Shown here one piece after another: positions 17,413 to 25,212 of a DNA stretch of 64,000 nt; the stretch's first letter is position 1, and every line of letters starts with the position of its first letter. The stretch lies in the NCBI RefSeq assembly GCF_020554865.1, contig NZ_JAJCIC010000017.1:1-64000 (forward strand). Direction: 5' to 3'. Both the position numbers and the translations under genes were made by a program. The notes under the pieces are model-generated. The model was not told the origin of the DNA. It worked only from the letters and a program-made list of their open reading frames with translations, and searched no databases. Source of the DNA: Lacrimispora sp. 210928-DFI.3.58. Its GTDB lineage: Bacteria > Bacillota > Clostridia > Lachnospirales > Lachnospiraceae.

Positions 17413-18683
17413 ACACACATTTATCCCTCCCATATGGGAAACAGCATCTTTCCCTGGAGCTGCCAAAGGAATGCCTGCATGCTGTCATTGAATCACAGCT
17501 GGCCTCCTATTCTCCAGGAAAGAGCCAGGAACAGATCGTAGAGGAGGCTCTGGCACAGCCTCATGGCACAGCCTCCCTAAAGGAGCTGGCCTTTGGCTGC
17601 AAAAAGGTTGTGATCATTACCTCAGACCACACCCGTCCTATGCCCAGCCGCATCACCATGCCCTTTCTTCTGGAGCAGATACGGCTTGGGAATCCTCAAG
17701 CGGACATCACCATCCTGGTAGCAACAGGCTGCCATCGCGCTACCACCAAGGAAGAGCTTCTGGAACGCTTTGGGCAGGAAATCGTCTGCAGGGAGCACAT
17801 TGTTGTACATGACTGCGATCAGGGCCCCTTTGCCTTTGTCGGCACCAGCCCCAGCGGAAACAGAATCGAGCTGAATCAGCTGGCTCTTGACGCGGATCTT
17901 CTGCTGGCAGAGGGTTTTATTGAGCCCCACTTTTTTGCAGGCTTTTCCGGCGGAAGAAAAAGCATACTGCCCGGCATCGCATCCAGGGCCACTGTAATGT
18001 TTAACCACTCTGCCCGCAATATACAGCACCCCAGCTCTACGGCAGGCATTCTCTCCTCCAACCCCATCCATCAGGATATGGTATTTGCCGCAAGAGCATC
18101 CGGCATCCGCTTTATCCTGAATGTGATATTAAATGAGAAAAAGGAGATCATCGGGGCTGTTGCCGGTGATGTGGAAATGGCCCATGAGGCAGGCGTTTCC
18201 TTTCTCTCCTCCCTCTGCAGGCGTTCACCAAAGCCTTCTGATATTGTTATAACAACAAATGGGGGCTATCCCTTGGACCAGAACATTTACCAGAGTGTAA
18301 AAGGCATGACGACCGCTGCAGCCACCTGCCGTCCCGGAGGAGTCATCATTATGGCCGCCCGCTGCAATGACGGACATGGAGGAGAGGAATTTTACAGGAC
18401 CTTTGCCAGTGAACCGGACACGGAAAAGATATTGAAGGATATTCTCTCCCGGAAGGAGGAGGAGACGATCCCCGACCAATGGCAGTCCCAGATTTTCTGT
18501 GATATCCTGTTATCCCACACAGTCATACTGGTAAGTGAGGCTCCAAGAGAAATGGTAGAAACGCTCCATATGTTCTACAGCTCATCACTGAAGGATGCAC
18601 TCTGCCAGGCAAAGCGTATTTTGGGACAGGAAAGTCCCTCTGTGACCGTCCTTCCTGACGGGGTATCTGTTATTATCGCATAA
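17409..18683 (+). CDS. larA: LarA-family nickel-pincer 2-hydroxyacid racemase
   Basis: 424-residue member of the lactate racemase family. Residues that bind the nickel-pincer nucleotide or act in catalysis in Lactobacillus plantarum LarA are at matching positions: Arg76 in SDHTRP, His109, His174 (EPHFFAGFSGG), Lys184 (GGRKSILPG) and His200 (FNHS). The family includes racemases and epimerases for lactate, malate, phenyllactate and other 2-hydroxyacids, so substrate is open. The cofactor genes larB, larC and larE are not in this window. ATGA overlap with the upstream regulator. Confidence 0.92.
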   Translation: MNTHLSLPYGKQHLSLELPKECLHAVIESQLASYSPGKSQEQIVEEALAQPHGTASLKELAFGCKKVVIITSDHTRPMPSRITMPFLLEQIRLGNPQADITILVATGCHRATTKEELLERFGQEIVCREHIVVHDCDQGPFAFVGTSPSGNRIELNQLALDADLLLAEGFIEPHFFAGFSGGRKSILPGIASRATVMFNHSARNIQHPSSTAGILSSNPIHQDMVFAARASGIRFILNVILNEKKEIIGAVAGDVEMAHEAGVSFLSSLCRRSPKPSDIVITTNGGYPLDQNIYQSVKGMTTAAATCRPGGVIIMAARCNDGHGGEEFYRTFASEPDTEKILKDILSRKEEETIPDQWQSQIFCDILLSHTVILVSEAPREMVETLHMFYSSSLKDALCQAKRILGQESPSVTVLPDGVSVIIA

Positions 18684-18693
18684 GCTGTAATTT

Positions 18694-18740
18694 TTTGTTA
18701 CATAGGAGGCTCCGGAGGAGCTTCCTATGTAAGTAAAAAA
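18694..18740. repeat. Inverted repeat after larA
   Basis: ACATAGGA-x-GCTCC and GGAGC-x-TCCTATGT pair around a GGA loop (18700-18730). An outer T-run and A-run could lengthen the stem. It lies in the convergent gap between larA and the HPr-like gene. It may terminate larA transcription, but no T-run follows on the plus strand. Confidence 0.5.
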
Positions 18741-18780
18741 CGCCGCGGCCTCCCTTCCGCAAAAAGGGCTGCCCCGGCGC
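18735..18780 (-). terminator. Intrinsic terminator after the HPr-like gene
   Basis: On the minus strand a GC-rich stem (GCGCCGGGGC with GGCCGCGGCG, inner CCCTT with AAGGG) is followed by six T residues. It ends the HPr-like transcript and possibly read-through from the polysaccharide operon. Confidence 0.8.
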
Positions 18781-18814
18781 GTCTTCGCTGCTGCCTGTAT
18801 TCTGTTATTCTCAC

Positions 18815-19045
18815 TTATGCCGCAAAAGGTGCAATTTCCTCCATAAGCTCCTCACAATTGTCTGTGGTGTGAAGGATCAGCTCTACTGTCTTTGCCTTCG
18901 CAAGAGCTAAGACACCTACGATGGATCTGGCATCTACCTGGCGGGTACCGCTTTTTACATAGGCTTCAAAGTCATAATGGTTCATGATCCGGACAAATTT
19001 TGCAACCTGTTCTGTTTTGTCAAACTTAATAAAAACACGTTTCAT
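18815..19045 (-). CDS. HPr-like protein lacking the active-site histidine
   Basis: 76-residue protein with the size and strand pattern of HPr. The region KSGTRQVDARSIVGVLALAK aligns with the Ser46 region of HPr, keeping a serine (Ser41) at that place. The N-terminal GIHARPA loop that holds phospho-accepting His15 is replaced by KTEQVAK, with no histidine. It therefore cannot act as a normal PTS phosphocarrier and may be a Crh-like regulator. AAGGAGG fixes the ATG at 19045. It lies 126 bases after gmhA on the same strand. Confidence 0.75.
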   Translation of the reverse strand: MKRVFIKFDKTEQVAKFVRIMNHYDFEAYVKSGTRQVDARSIVGVLALAKAKTVELILHTTDNCEELMEEIAPFAA

Positions 19046-19147
19046 TTTGCATTCCTCCTTTTCGGATATCAGGACATTTCCTTTGCAATCCTCTTTGGCA
19101 TATCCAGAATAGCACACCATATGTGACTTTTCTATGTGATTTTATTC

Positions 19148-19173
19148 AAAAATATGTAAAATTTTTTCGTTTT
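19148..19173 (-). terminator. Weak A/T-rich hairpin after gmhA
   Basis: On the minus strand GTAAAA pairs with TTTTAC and is followed by a stretch of T residues, just past the gmhA stop. The stem is short and A/T-only, so it may only partly end the polysaccharide operon. Confidence 0.35.
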
Positions 19174-19831
19174 ACTCTCCTCCAAAGAACCGCTCTTCCA
19201 GCATGAGACACCAGCAATGATAGATTGGCAGATGAAGCTCCTGTATCATATAGGTCTCTGTTTCCGGTGCCTTTACCACAACATCTGCAGACAACGCCAG
19301 CTCTCCACCCGATGCACCAGTAAGACCGATAACCTTTATCCCCAGCGCTTTGGCTACTATAGCGGCATTTATTATGTTAGCGCTGTTTCCTGAGGTGGAA
19401 ATGCCTAAAAATACATCTCCTGACCGGCCAAATCCAAAAAGCTGTTGTGCAAACACTCCCAGACCATCCACATCATTAATATATGCAGTTGTCAACGCCT
19501 CATGGCTCACCAGGGGAATGGCCGTCAAAGAGCATTCCAGATTCTTTGCAAGGGTGGCGCCCCGTTCGGGATCGATCGCCTTCAGCCTCTCTGCAAACTC
19601 ATGCTTGACTGGCCGGGGAGTCTTAAAACGCTTCATCAGCTCCCCTGCAATATGCTCAGAATCTGCTGCTGAACCGCCATTCCCTGCAACAAGGAGCTTT
19701 CCTCCCTGTTCATAGCATTCCTCCATCACAAGATATCCTGCAATAATGTCAGCCTTTATTCCTTTAAGAGAAGGATAACGTTTTAAAAGCAGATCAACGT
19801 GCTTTTCCAGTTTTTTATCCAAGGTTCTCAT
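19172..19831 (-). CDS. gmhA: D-sedoheptulose 7-phosphate isomerase
   Basis: SIS-domain enzyme (219 residues) for the first step of heptose nucleotide synthesis, sedoheptulose 7-phosphate to D-glycero-D-manno-heptose 7-phosphate. GmhA motifs are GNGGSAADSEHIAGEL and STSGNSAN, and an ETYMIQELHLPIYH segment supplies the late His/Glu residues. The insert of about 20 residues around KTPRPVKHEF is typical. Last gene of the operon, 67 bases after the fused nucleotidyltransferase-phosphatase. Together with HddA and HddC-GmhB it completes a GDP-heptose pathway. Confidence 0.92.
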   Translation of the reverse strand: MRTLDKKLEKHVDLLLKRYPSLKGIKADIIAGYLVMEECYEQGGKLLVAGNGGSAADSEHIAGELMKRFKTPRPVKHEFAERLKAIDPERGATLAKNLECSLTAIPLVSHEALTTAYINDVDGLGVFAQQLFGFGRSGDVFLGISTSGNSANIINAAIVAKALGIKVIGLTGASGGELALSADVVVKAPETETYMIQELHLPIYHCWCLMLEERFFGGE

Positions 19832-19898
19832 ATCATGCCTCCAACCTCTCTAAATACAGCCGTTCTTTCCGTTACCGCCATCTTTGCCAAAAAGCATC

Positions 19899-21191
19899 TC
19901 ACAAATAATCATCCACAAACTGCAGCAGTGAATCTGCAGTAACTGTCTGGCCCCACGCTTCCTCCCTTTGCTTCACCAGCACAGTCCGGCATCCTGCTGC
20001 CTGGCCGGCTCTCACATCATTTTCACTGTCCCCTGCCATCCAGGACTGGGACAGATCAATGTTAAAATCCTCTGCTGCCTTAAGGAGCATTCCCGGCTCC
20101 GGCTTCCTGCAGCTACAGTCAACCTTAAGCTCTGCCACTTCCCCCTCATATCCCTTATGCGGATGATGAGGACAAAAATAGATTCCATCAAGAAAGGCCC
20201 CTTCTCTTCCCAGCAGGGTCTCCATTTTATTATGTATCTCCTGTAGCTGCCCTAAAGTGAGTTCGCCTCTCGCAATGACCGGCTGGTTTGTAACCACAAT
20301 GGCCAGGTAACCGGCAGAATTGATCCTTTTCACTGCCTCTGCCGCTCCCGGCAGAAGCTCAAAATCATCAATCGATCGGAGAAAACCCACATATTTATTC
20401 AATGTACCATCCCTGTCCAAAAATACTGCCCTCTGAGCATTTCTCAAATTCTTTTTCCGAATAAGGCCCGTTCTGTAATCAGCACACACAGCCTCATAGC
20501 GCTCTGGTGTCCCCATATCCTTTACATATTCCGGACTGTCATAGCAAAACAGCCTCCCACTGCCGGCCAGGGGCTTAAGCAGCTGCCTATCCAAATCTAT
20601 TTTTTCTTCCGCATGCCTTGTTTCAAGAAGCTCCGGCGAAATCATATGAATCCCTGCATTCACTCTGTTGCGATAATATACCGGGCGTTCATCCTCCTTT
20701 GTCATCCATTTACAAACTGCCCCATTATTATCCGACACAATGAGCCCACTGTCATAGGGATGGCTGTTTGAATGGGTAAACAAGGTAGCCAGACCTCCAT
20801 GGGCCCTGTGAAAGGCCAGGAAACGATGAAAGTCCACATCAAACATCACATCTGCATTTAAAAGCAGGAAATCCTCCGTCAGCTTTTCTTTGATCCGAAA
20901 CAGCGCTCCTGCATTGCCCAGCGGCTTTTCTTCAAAGAAATATTCTATATGAAGACCAAAGGGCTTTCCTGTTACAGGCGAAGTTCCTCCACCATCACCG
21001 AAATAATCCTTTATGCAATTTCCAAGATGGCCCACTGTTAAAAGAATATCTGTAAACCCCTGGTCCCTTAAACATTCCAGCCCATGCTCCAAAACAGGCT
21101 TTCCTTCTACTCTTATCATTGGTTTTGGTATATCGCTCGCTATGGAGGAAATCCTGGTTCCCCGTCCTCCTGCCATGATCACTGCCTTCAT
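19899..21191 (-). CDS. Fused HddC-like guanylyltransferase and GmhB-like phosphatase
   Basis: 430-residue bifunctional protein. Residues 1 to about 235 are a sugar-phosphate nucleotidyltransferase (MAGGRGTRISS, then DIPKPM, and LLLNADVMFDVD), most like D-glycero-alpha-D-manno-heptose 1-phosphate guanylyltransferase. Residues about 255-430 are a HAD phosphatase of the GmhB/HisB type (AVFLDRDGTLN, VVTNQP, GDSENDV) with the zinc site CPHHPH...CSCRKP that marks GmhB. It would cover two steps: removal of the 7-phosphate and GDP transfer. The nucleotide choice (GDP) is inferred from pairing with HddA. Four bases follow hddA. Confidence 0.88.
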   Translation of the reverse strand: MKAVIMAGGRGTRISSIASDIPKPMIRVEGKPVLEHGLECLRDQGFTDILLTVGHLGNCIKDYFGDGGGTSPVTGKPFGLHIEYFFEEKPLGNAGALFRIKEKLTEDFLLLNADVMFDVDFHRFLAFHRAHGGLATLFTHSNSHPYDSGLIVSDNNGAVCKWMTKEDERPVYYRNRVNAGIHMISPELLETRHAEEKIDLDRQLLKPLAGSGRLFCYDSPEYVKDMGTPERYEAVCADYRTGLIRKKNLRNAQRAVFLDRDGTLNKYVGFLRSIDDFELLPGAAEAVKRINSAGYLAIVVTNQPVIARGELTLGQLQEIHNKMETLLGREGAFLDGIYFCPHHPHKGYEGEVAELKVDCSCRKPEPGMLLKAAEDFNIDLSQSWMAGDSENDVRAGQAAGCRTVLVKQREEAWGQTVTADSLLQFVDDYL

Positions 21192-21195
21192 CTGA

Positions 21196-22227
21196 TCATC
21201 CTCCGTTCTTTTCTTTGGCTACAGGCTCCTCCTTCTGCACATAGAGTTCAGGTGTATAATGAATAACCCTGGTACCTCCATCCTCAAACTTGAAGGGCAC
21301 ATACATCAGATCCCCCAGCGCCCTGCGTACGGACTCCTGCTCCTCCGGCCGCACATAGAATATCAGGAAACCTCCTCCCCCTGCTCCGAGGAGCTTGCCT
21401 CCCAGAGCTCCTCCCTTCATACCCTTTTCATACAACTCATCAATGCTGTCTGTGGATACAGCCGCTCCCGTCTGCCGTTTTAATTTCCATGTCACATCTA
21501 AAAGCCTGCCAAACTCATCCAGATCAGCCATCTTATCTATCAAAACCTTTTCAGCCTCACCCACCAGCTCATGCATCTGCTTCAGTTGAGCCCTTTTATC
21601 TCCCCTGCCAGAAAGATTTATCTTCTGCAGCTCTGCGGAATATCGTGTAAAGCCTGTAAAAAACATCATCAGGTTATTATTCAGCTGCTGCTTCCTTTCC
21701 GGTGCAATGACTACAGGATGGACTTCATAGCCCTCTGAATGGAAATCGATCCTGTTTAGGCCGCCAAAGGCCGCTGCAATCTGATCCTGCCATCCTCCCG
21801 CCTCATTGCAAAGCACTCGCTCAAGATAGATGGCCTCATCAGCCAGCTGCCTTTTGTTTGCGTATTTTCCTTTCAGGGCATAGAATGCATTCAGCATGCC
21901 CACCACAAAGGAACTGCTTGTGCCAAGACCAGAGCGTGCGGGCAGATCTGCCTCGTAGGTAAGGCGCAGCTCATGCATATCCAGCATTTTCATTGCATTG
22001 CGTATAGCCGGATGTTCGATCTCCTCAACGTCCGTCACCCTCTCGATCTTTGAGTAGGAAAGCTCCGTGGTATAATCAAAAAATCTCGGAAGATGACGGA
22101 CATTCACATAGCAGTATTTATCAAATGTAGTGGACAGTACTGCTCCTCCATTCTCCCTGAAATAATCTTCAATATCCGTGCCTCCTCCAAAGAAGGACAT
22201 ACGGAATGGCGTCTTCGTTATTATCAT
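21196..22227 (-). CDS. hddA: D-glycero-alpha-D-manno-heptose 7-phosphate kinase
   Basis: GHMP-family sugar kinase of 343 residues. Motif 1 is PFRMSFFGGGTDIEDYF, motif 2 (ATP loop) PARSGLGTSSSFVVG, and motif 3 LLGAGGGGFLIFYV. These match HddA and FKP-type kinases. It would phosphorylate heptose 7-phosphate at C1 in the GDP-heptose route. Its start overlaps the preceding glycosyltransferase by four bases. Confidence 0.9.
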   Translation of the reverse strand: MIITKTPFRMSFFGGGTDIEDYFRENGGAVLSTTFDKYCYVNVRHLPRFFDYTTELSYSKIERVTDVEEIEHPAIRNAMKMLDMHELRLTYEADLPARSGLGTSSSFVVGMLNAFYALKGKYANKRQLADEAIYLERVLCNEAGGWQDQIAAAFGGLNRIDFHSEGYEVHPVVIAPERKQQLNNNLMMFFTGFTRYSAELQKINLSGRGDKRAQLKQMHELVGEAEKVLIDKMADLDEFGRLLDVTWKLKRQTGAAVSTDSIDELYEKGMKGGALGGKLLGAGGGGFLIFYVRPEEQESVRRALGDLMYVPFKFEDGGTRVIHYTPELYVQKEEPVAKEKNGG

Positions 22228-23309
22228 CTCTGGTCTCCTGAATATTTTCCTGTAAGCCCCATAAAAATTTTCTCCAGAGCGGCAATGTTACTGCTCAAAG
22301 AAAATTTTGCTGCCGTCTTTTCATAGGCCGCCTGGCTGAACTTAAGCCTCAGCAGTGTATCTGTTGAAAGGGTAAGTATCTTCTCCTTCAACGCCTCCAA
22401 ATCTCCGGGCTCGATCAAAAATCCGTTCACCCCATCCTCGATCACCTCCGGAATAGAAGCGATCCTGGTGCTGATATTCGGGATTCCATATGCCATGGTC
22501 TCCAGAATGCTCATTGGCAGCACCTCTCTGTATGAGGGCAGGATATGCAGCATTGCATGCTCTATGTATTCCTCTTTCTTTTTTCCCTCAGTCCACCCCA
22601 CATGTACGATACGCTCTTCCAAATGGTATTCCTTGATCAACGCTCTCACCTCGTCCACCTCTCCATCCCCGCACAGCGCTGCCTTGATGCAGGGGGGCAG
22701 AACCGGATCCAGCTCATGGAGTACCTTTAAAAGGTCATATGTCCCCTTCCGCTTTCCCAAACGGCCGAAGGTCACAAGAAGGACGGCTTCTTTACAGTAC
22801 CTGTTTGTGCTGGCGATCTTGATGGAATTATACAGATAACCTACCCTGGCTTTTGGAGCCTTCTCCAAAATATCCTTTTCCTGAAGCTTTGACAGTACAA
22901 TATTTAGATCTGCCTCTGACAATACCCTTGATACAAAGGCTTTCTTCCTATCCGGCAGGAGCCTGTAAAAGTCATTAAATTCCGCCCCATGATGGTGGAA
23001 GATCACTGGTACAGAAAATCTGTGGCATAGCCTCATGAGAAGTGCCTTTCTGAAAAAGCTTCCCCTCTCCGATACATTTAACAGAGCCACATCGATCCTG
23101 CCCTGCAAAAGTCTCCGAAGGATGCGCAGATACGCTCCCAGGAACACCAGAATCTTTATAAAGCTTGCTCCCTCACGGTGGGTTGCAATATAAGAGACCT
23201 CCGTATTCTTCCATTCCTCTGACTCCAGATAATTCCGTGAAACAGAAACCATTCCACCCTTTACATGCGTAAGATCAGAACCGCACATTAAAACCCTTAT
23301 TTTTTTCAT
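22224..23309 (-). CDS. Glycosyltransferase family 4
   Basis: 361-residue GT-B fold, retaining glycosyltransferase. Visible features are the N-terminal VKGGMVSVSRNYLE loop, the mid-protein LVTFGRLGKRKGTYDLLKVL, and the EX7E motif region PSYREVLPMSILETMAYGIP. Acts at the cytoplasmic membrane face on the lipid-linked repeat unit. Four-base overlaps on both sides place it firmly in the operon. Directly upstream of the heptose genes, so a heptosyltransferase role is possible but unproven. Confidence 0.9.
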   Translation of the reverse strand: MKKIRVLMCGSDLTHVKGGMVSVSRNYLESEEWKNTEVSYIATHREGASFIKILVFLGAYLRILRRLLQGRIDVALLNVSERGSFFRKALLMRLCHRFSVPVIFHHHGAEFNDFYRLLPDRKKAFVSRVLSEADLNIVLSKLQEKDILEKAPKARVGYLYNSIKIASTNRYCKEAVLLVTFGRLGKRKGTYDLLKVLHELDPVLPPCIKAALCGDGEVDEVRALIKEYHLEERIVHVGWTEGKKKEEYIEHAMLHILPSYREVLPMSILETMAYGIPNISTRIASIPEVIEDGVNGFLIEPGDLEALKEKILTLSTDTLLRLKFSQAAYEKTAAKFSLSSNIAALEKIFMGLTGKYSGDQR

Positions 23310-24442
23310 CTGTTCATACTCTCCGTATCTACAGATTTCTTCTGTCCTGAATAAATTGGTGGCAGCTCCCTCCGGGTTACCACATACTTTGAGGCATAGA
23401 CCTGCCGGAGCATTTTCCTGCTTGTATATTCCTCTGACATTTCTAAACAGCTATCCTCTCTGCACAAATGCGGTCCGCTCCAAAGGCAAAAAAAGCCCCA
23501 CAATGCCCCCTCTGACAAGGCCCTCCTGGGATCCGGTACCACCCCTGTTTCTGAAAGGACTACCATTTTAAAGGTATCCGTATATTGTTCCTGGGCCTGT
23601 TTAAACTGCTCTGCATGAGGCGAATAATTATGACACTGTGTATAGATATCCTCTCCTATCAAATCCACCACATCATCTCCCGGATACCACTCACGGTCCA
23701 TCCCATTCCACAGCCATATAAGATTGTTCAGCTCCCACTTCTCCGTAAAACGTTCATACATCAGCCGGTACAATTTTTTATAGGACTCCGGCCTGCAGTT
23801 CCCCCACCAGAACCATCCTCCGCTTGCCTCGTGAAGTGGCCGCCATATAACGGGAATCCCCTCTTTCTGAAGAATGCAAAGCTGCCCGGCAATCACATCC
23901 ATATCTCTCAAAAGCAGCTCATATCCCGCCTTATCTTCCCCACTCATGACTGCATCCAGATCAATGTTTGTATTCTCTGTCCGAAATCCCTGCCAGTATT
24001 CCCCTGTCACATACTGCTCAGGAGGATTCCAATGCCAGCAGAAGGTGATAATAGCACCATCTCCAGCCTCCTCAACAGCCCAATCCACAACACGGCTAAT
24101 CCCTCCTGCCTTTATGAGAGAGGGAGAAGAAAGAATAAAATCAAATCCAACAACAGCAGGCAGCTCCCCTGTTTCATTCCGGAGGATCATAAGTTCCTTC
24201 TTTCCATATGTATCCACGCAGTATTGGCCGGAAAGCATCTGCTTTCCATATATATCAAAAAGATATTCCATAAGGAGCCTGGTATTTTCATCTGCATTGG
24301 GATTTGACAAGTCATACCTCATTTTCTCTTCTGGTTTCGAACTACTTGGCCTCCCCGGCCAAATCCCCAAAAGCTTTCCTCCTACGATCAAAGCCAGAAT
24401 CACTATAACGCACATGCCCAGCATAGCAGCCGCCTTCTTCAC
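23306..24442 (-). CDS. Membrane-anchored GH26 glycoside hydrolase
   Basis: 378 residues. An N-terminal signal-anchor (about 3-27) leads to a GH26 TIM-barrel of the beta-mannanase family. The acid/base glutamate sits in WRPLHEASGGWFWWG and the nucleophile in VVLSETGVVPDP; both are intact. It faces the outside and may trim or release the polysaccharide made by this operon, as hydrolases encoded in exopolysaccharide loci often do. Substrate linkage is unknown. Four-base overlap with the GT4 downstream. Confidence 0.88.
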   Translation of the reverse strand: MKKAAAMLGMCVIVILALIVGGKLLGIWPGRPSSSKPEEKMRYDLSNPNADENTRLLMEYLFDIYGKQMLSGQYCVDTYGKKELMILRNETGELPAVVGFDFILSSPSLIKAGGISRVVDWAVEEAGDGAIITFCWHWNPPEQYVTGEYWQGFRTENTNIDLDAVMSGEDKAGYELLLRDMDVIAGQLCILQKEGIPVIWRPLHEASGGWFWWGNCRPESYKKLYRLMYERFTEKWELNNLIWLWNGMDREWYPGDDVVDLIGEDIYTQCHNYSPHAEQFKQAQEQYTDTFKMVVLSETGVVPDPRRALSEGALWGFFCLWSGPHLCREDSCLEMSEEYTSRKMLRQVYASKYVVTRRELPPIYSGQKKSVDTESMNR

Positions 24443-24447
24443 CCTAC

Positions 24448-25212
24448 TTAAGACCCCTTCCGCCCCGGCCTGTATTTATAAGCCATCAGAAATATTTTCA
24501 TATCATCGATAAAATACCGTTTGAACAGCCTTCTGGGCTCCTTCATAAAGCGGTAGAACCACTCCAGCCCTACATCGCTCATCCACCTTGGACAGCGTTT
24601 CACCCTTCCTGCCAGAAAATCCACAGTGGCTCCGGCACAGATAGAAATGTAGGCACCATATTCCCTGTAATGTTCGTAAATGAATTTTTCCTGCTTCGGG
24701 CATCCAAAGCAGACCACAAGAATATCAGGAGCCGCCTTCAACACCATCTCCTTTATCCGCCTCACCTCTTCTTTATCTCTTTCAAACCCCCTTGGCGGCG
24801 AATACATTCCCACAATGTGCAATGGCGGGAAGCAGCTCTTCAAGCGCCCGGCAGCTTCCTCAGGAACCCCTCTCTCCCCGCCCAAGAGAAATACACTCCA
24901 GCCGCGCTCAGCCGCCTCTCTGCACAGTGCCGGAACAAAGTCGGAACCGGAAACCTTTTCTTTTAACGGTTTTCCATGAGCTTTGGCGATCCACACCAGA
25001 GGTTTTCCATCTACCATGGCAAAATCTGCCTCATGGATGATCCGATGCAGCTCCTTGTCTTTTTCTGCCTTCACTGCCACATCTGAATTCACAAACACAA
25101 TATAGGATGCCGACCTCTTCCCAATCCTTTCTTCTACCTGGTTTAGCAGTTCCCTGCAGGTCATATTGTCCACCCTCAGTCCAAGCAGCTCCATTTTGTT
25201 ATCATTTTCCAC
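24448..25212 (-). CDS. WecG/TagA/CpsF-family glycosyltransferase
   Basis: 254-residue GT26 enzyme that adds the second sugar to an undecaprenyl-PP-linked residue. Family motifs are FVNSDVAVKAEKD, ADFAMVDGKPLVW, VFLLGG, CFGCPKQEKFI, and the end SDVGLEWFYRFMKEPRRLFK. The C-terminal basic/aromatic tail contacts the membrane. No initiating phosphoglycosyltransferase is in this operon, so priming must come from elsewhere. Overlaps the acyltransferase gene upstream by 11 bases. Confidence 0.93.
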   Translation of the reverse strand: MENDNKMELLGLRVDNMTCRELLNQVEERIGKRSASYIVFVNSDVAVKAEKDKELHRIIHEADFAMVDGKPLVWIAKAHGKPLKEKVSGSDFVPALCREAAERGWSVFLLGGERGVPEEAAGRLKSCFPPLHIVGMYSPPRGFERDKEEVRRIKEMVLKAAPDILVVCFGCPKQEKFIYEHYREYGAYISICAGATVDFLAGRVKRCPRWMSDVGLEWFYRFMKEPRRLFKRYFIDDMKIFLMAYKYRPGRKGS

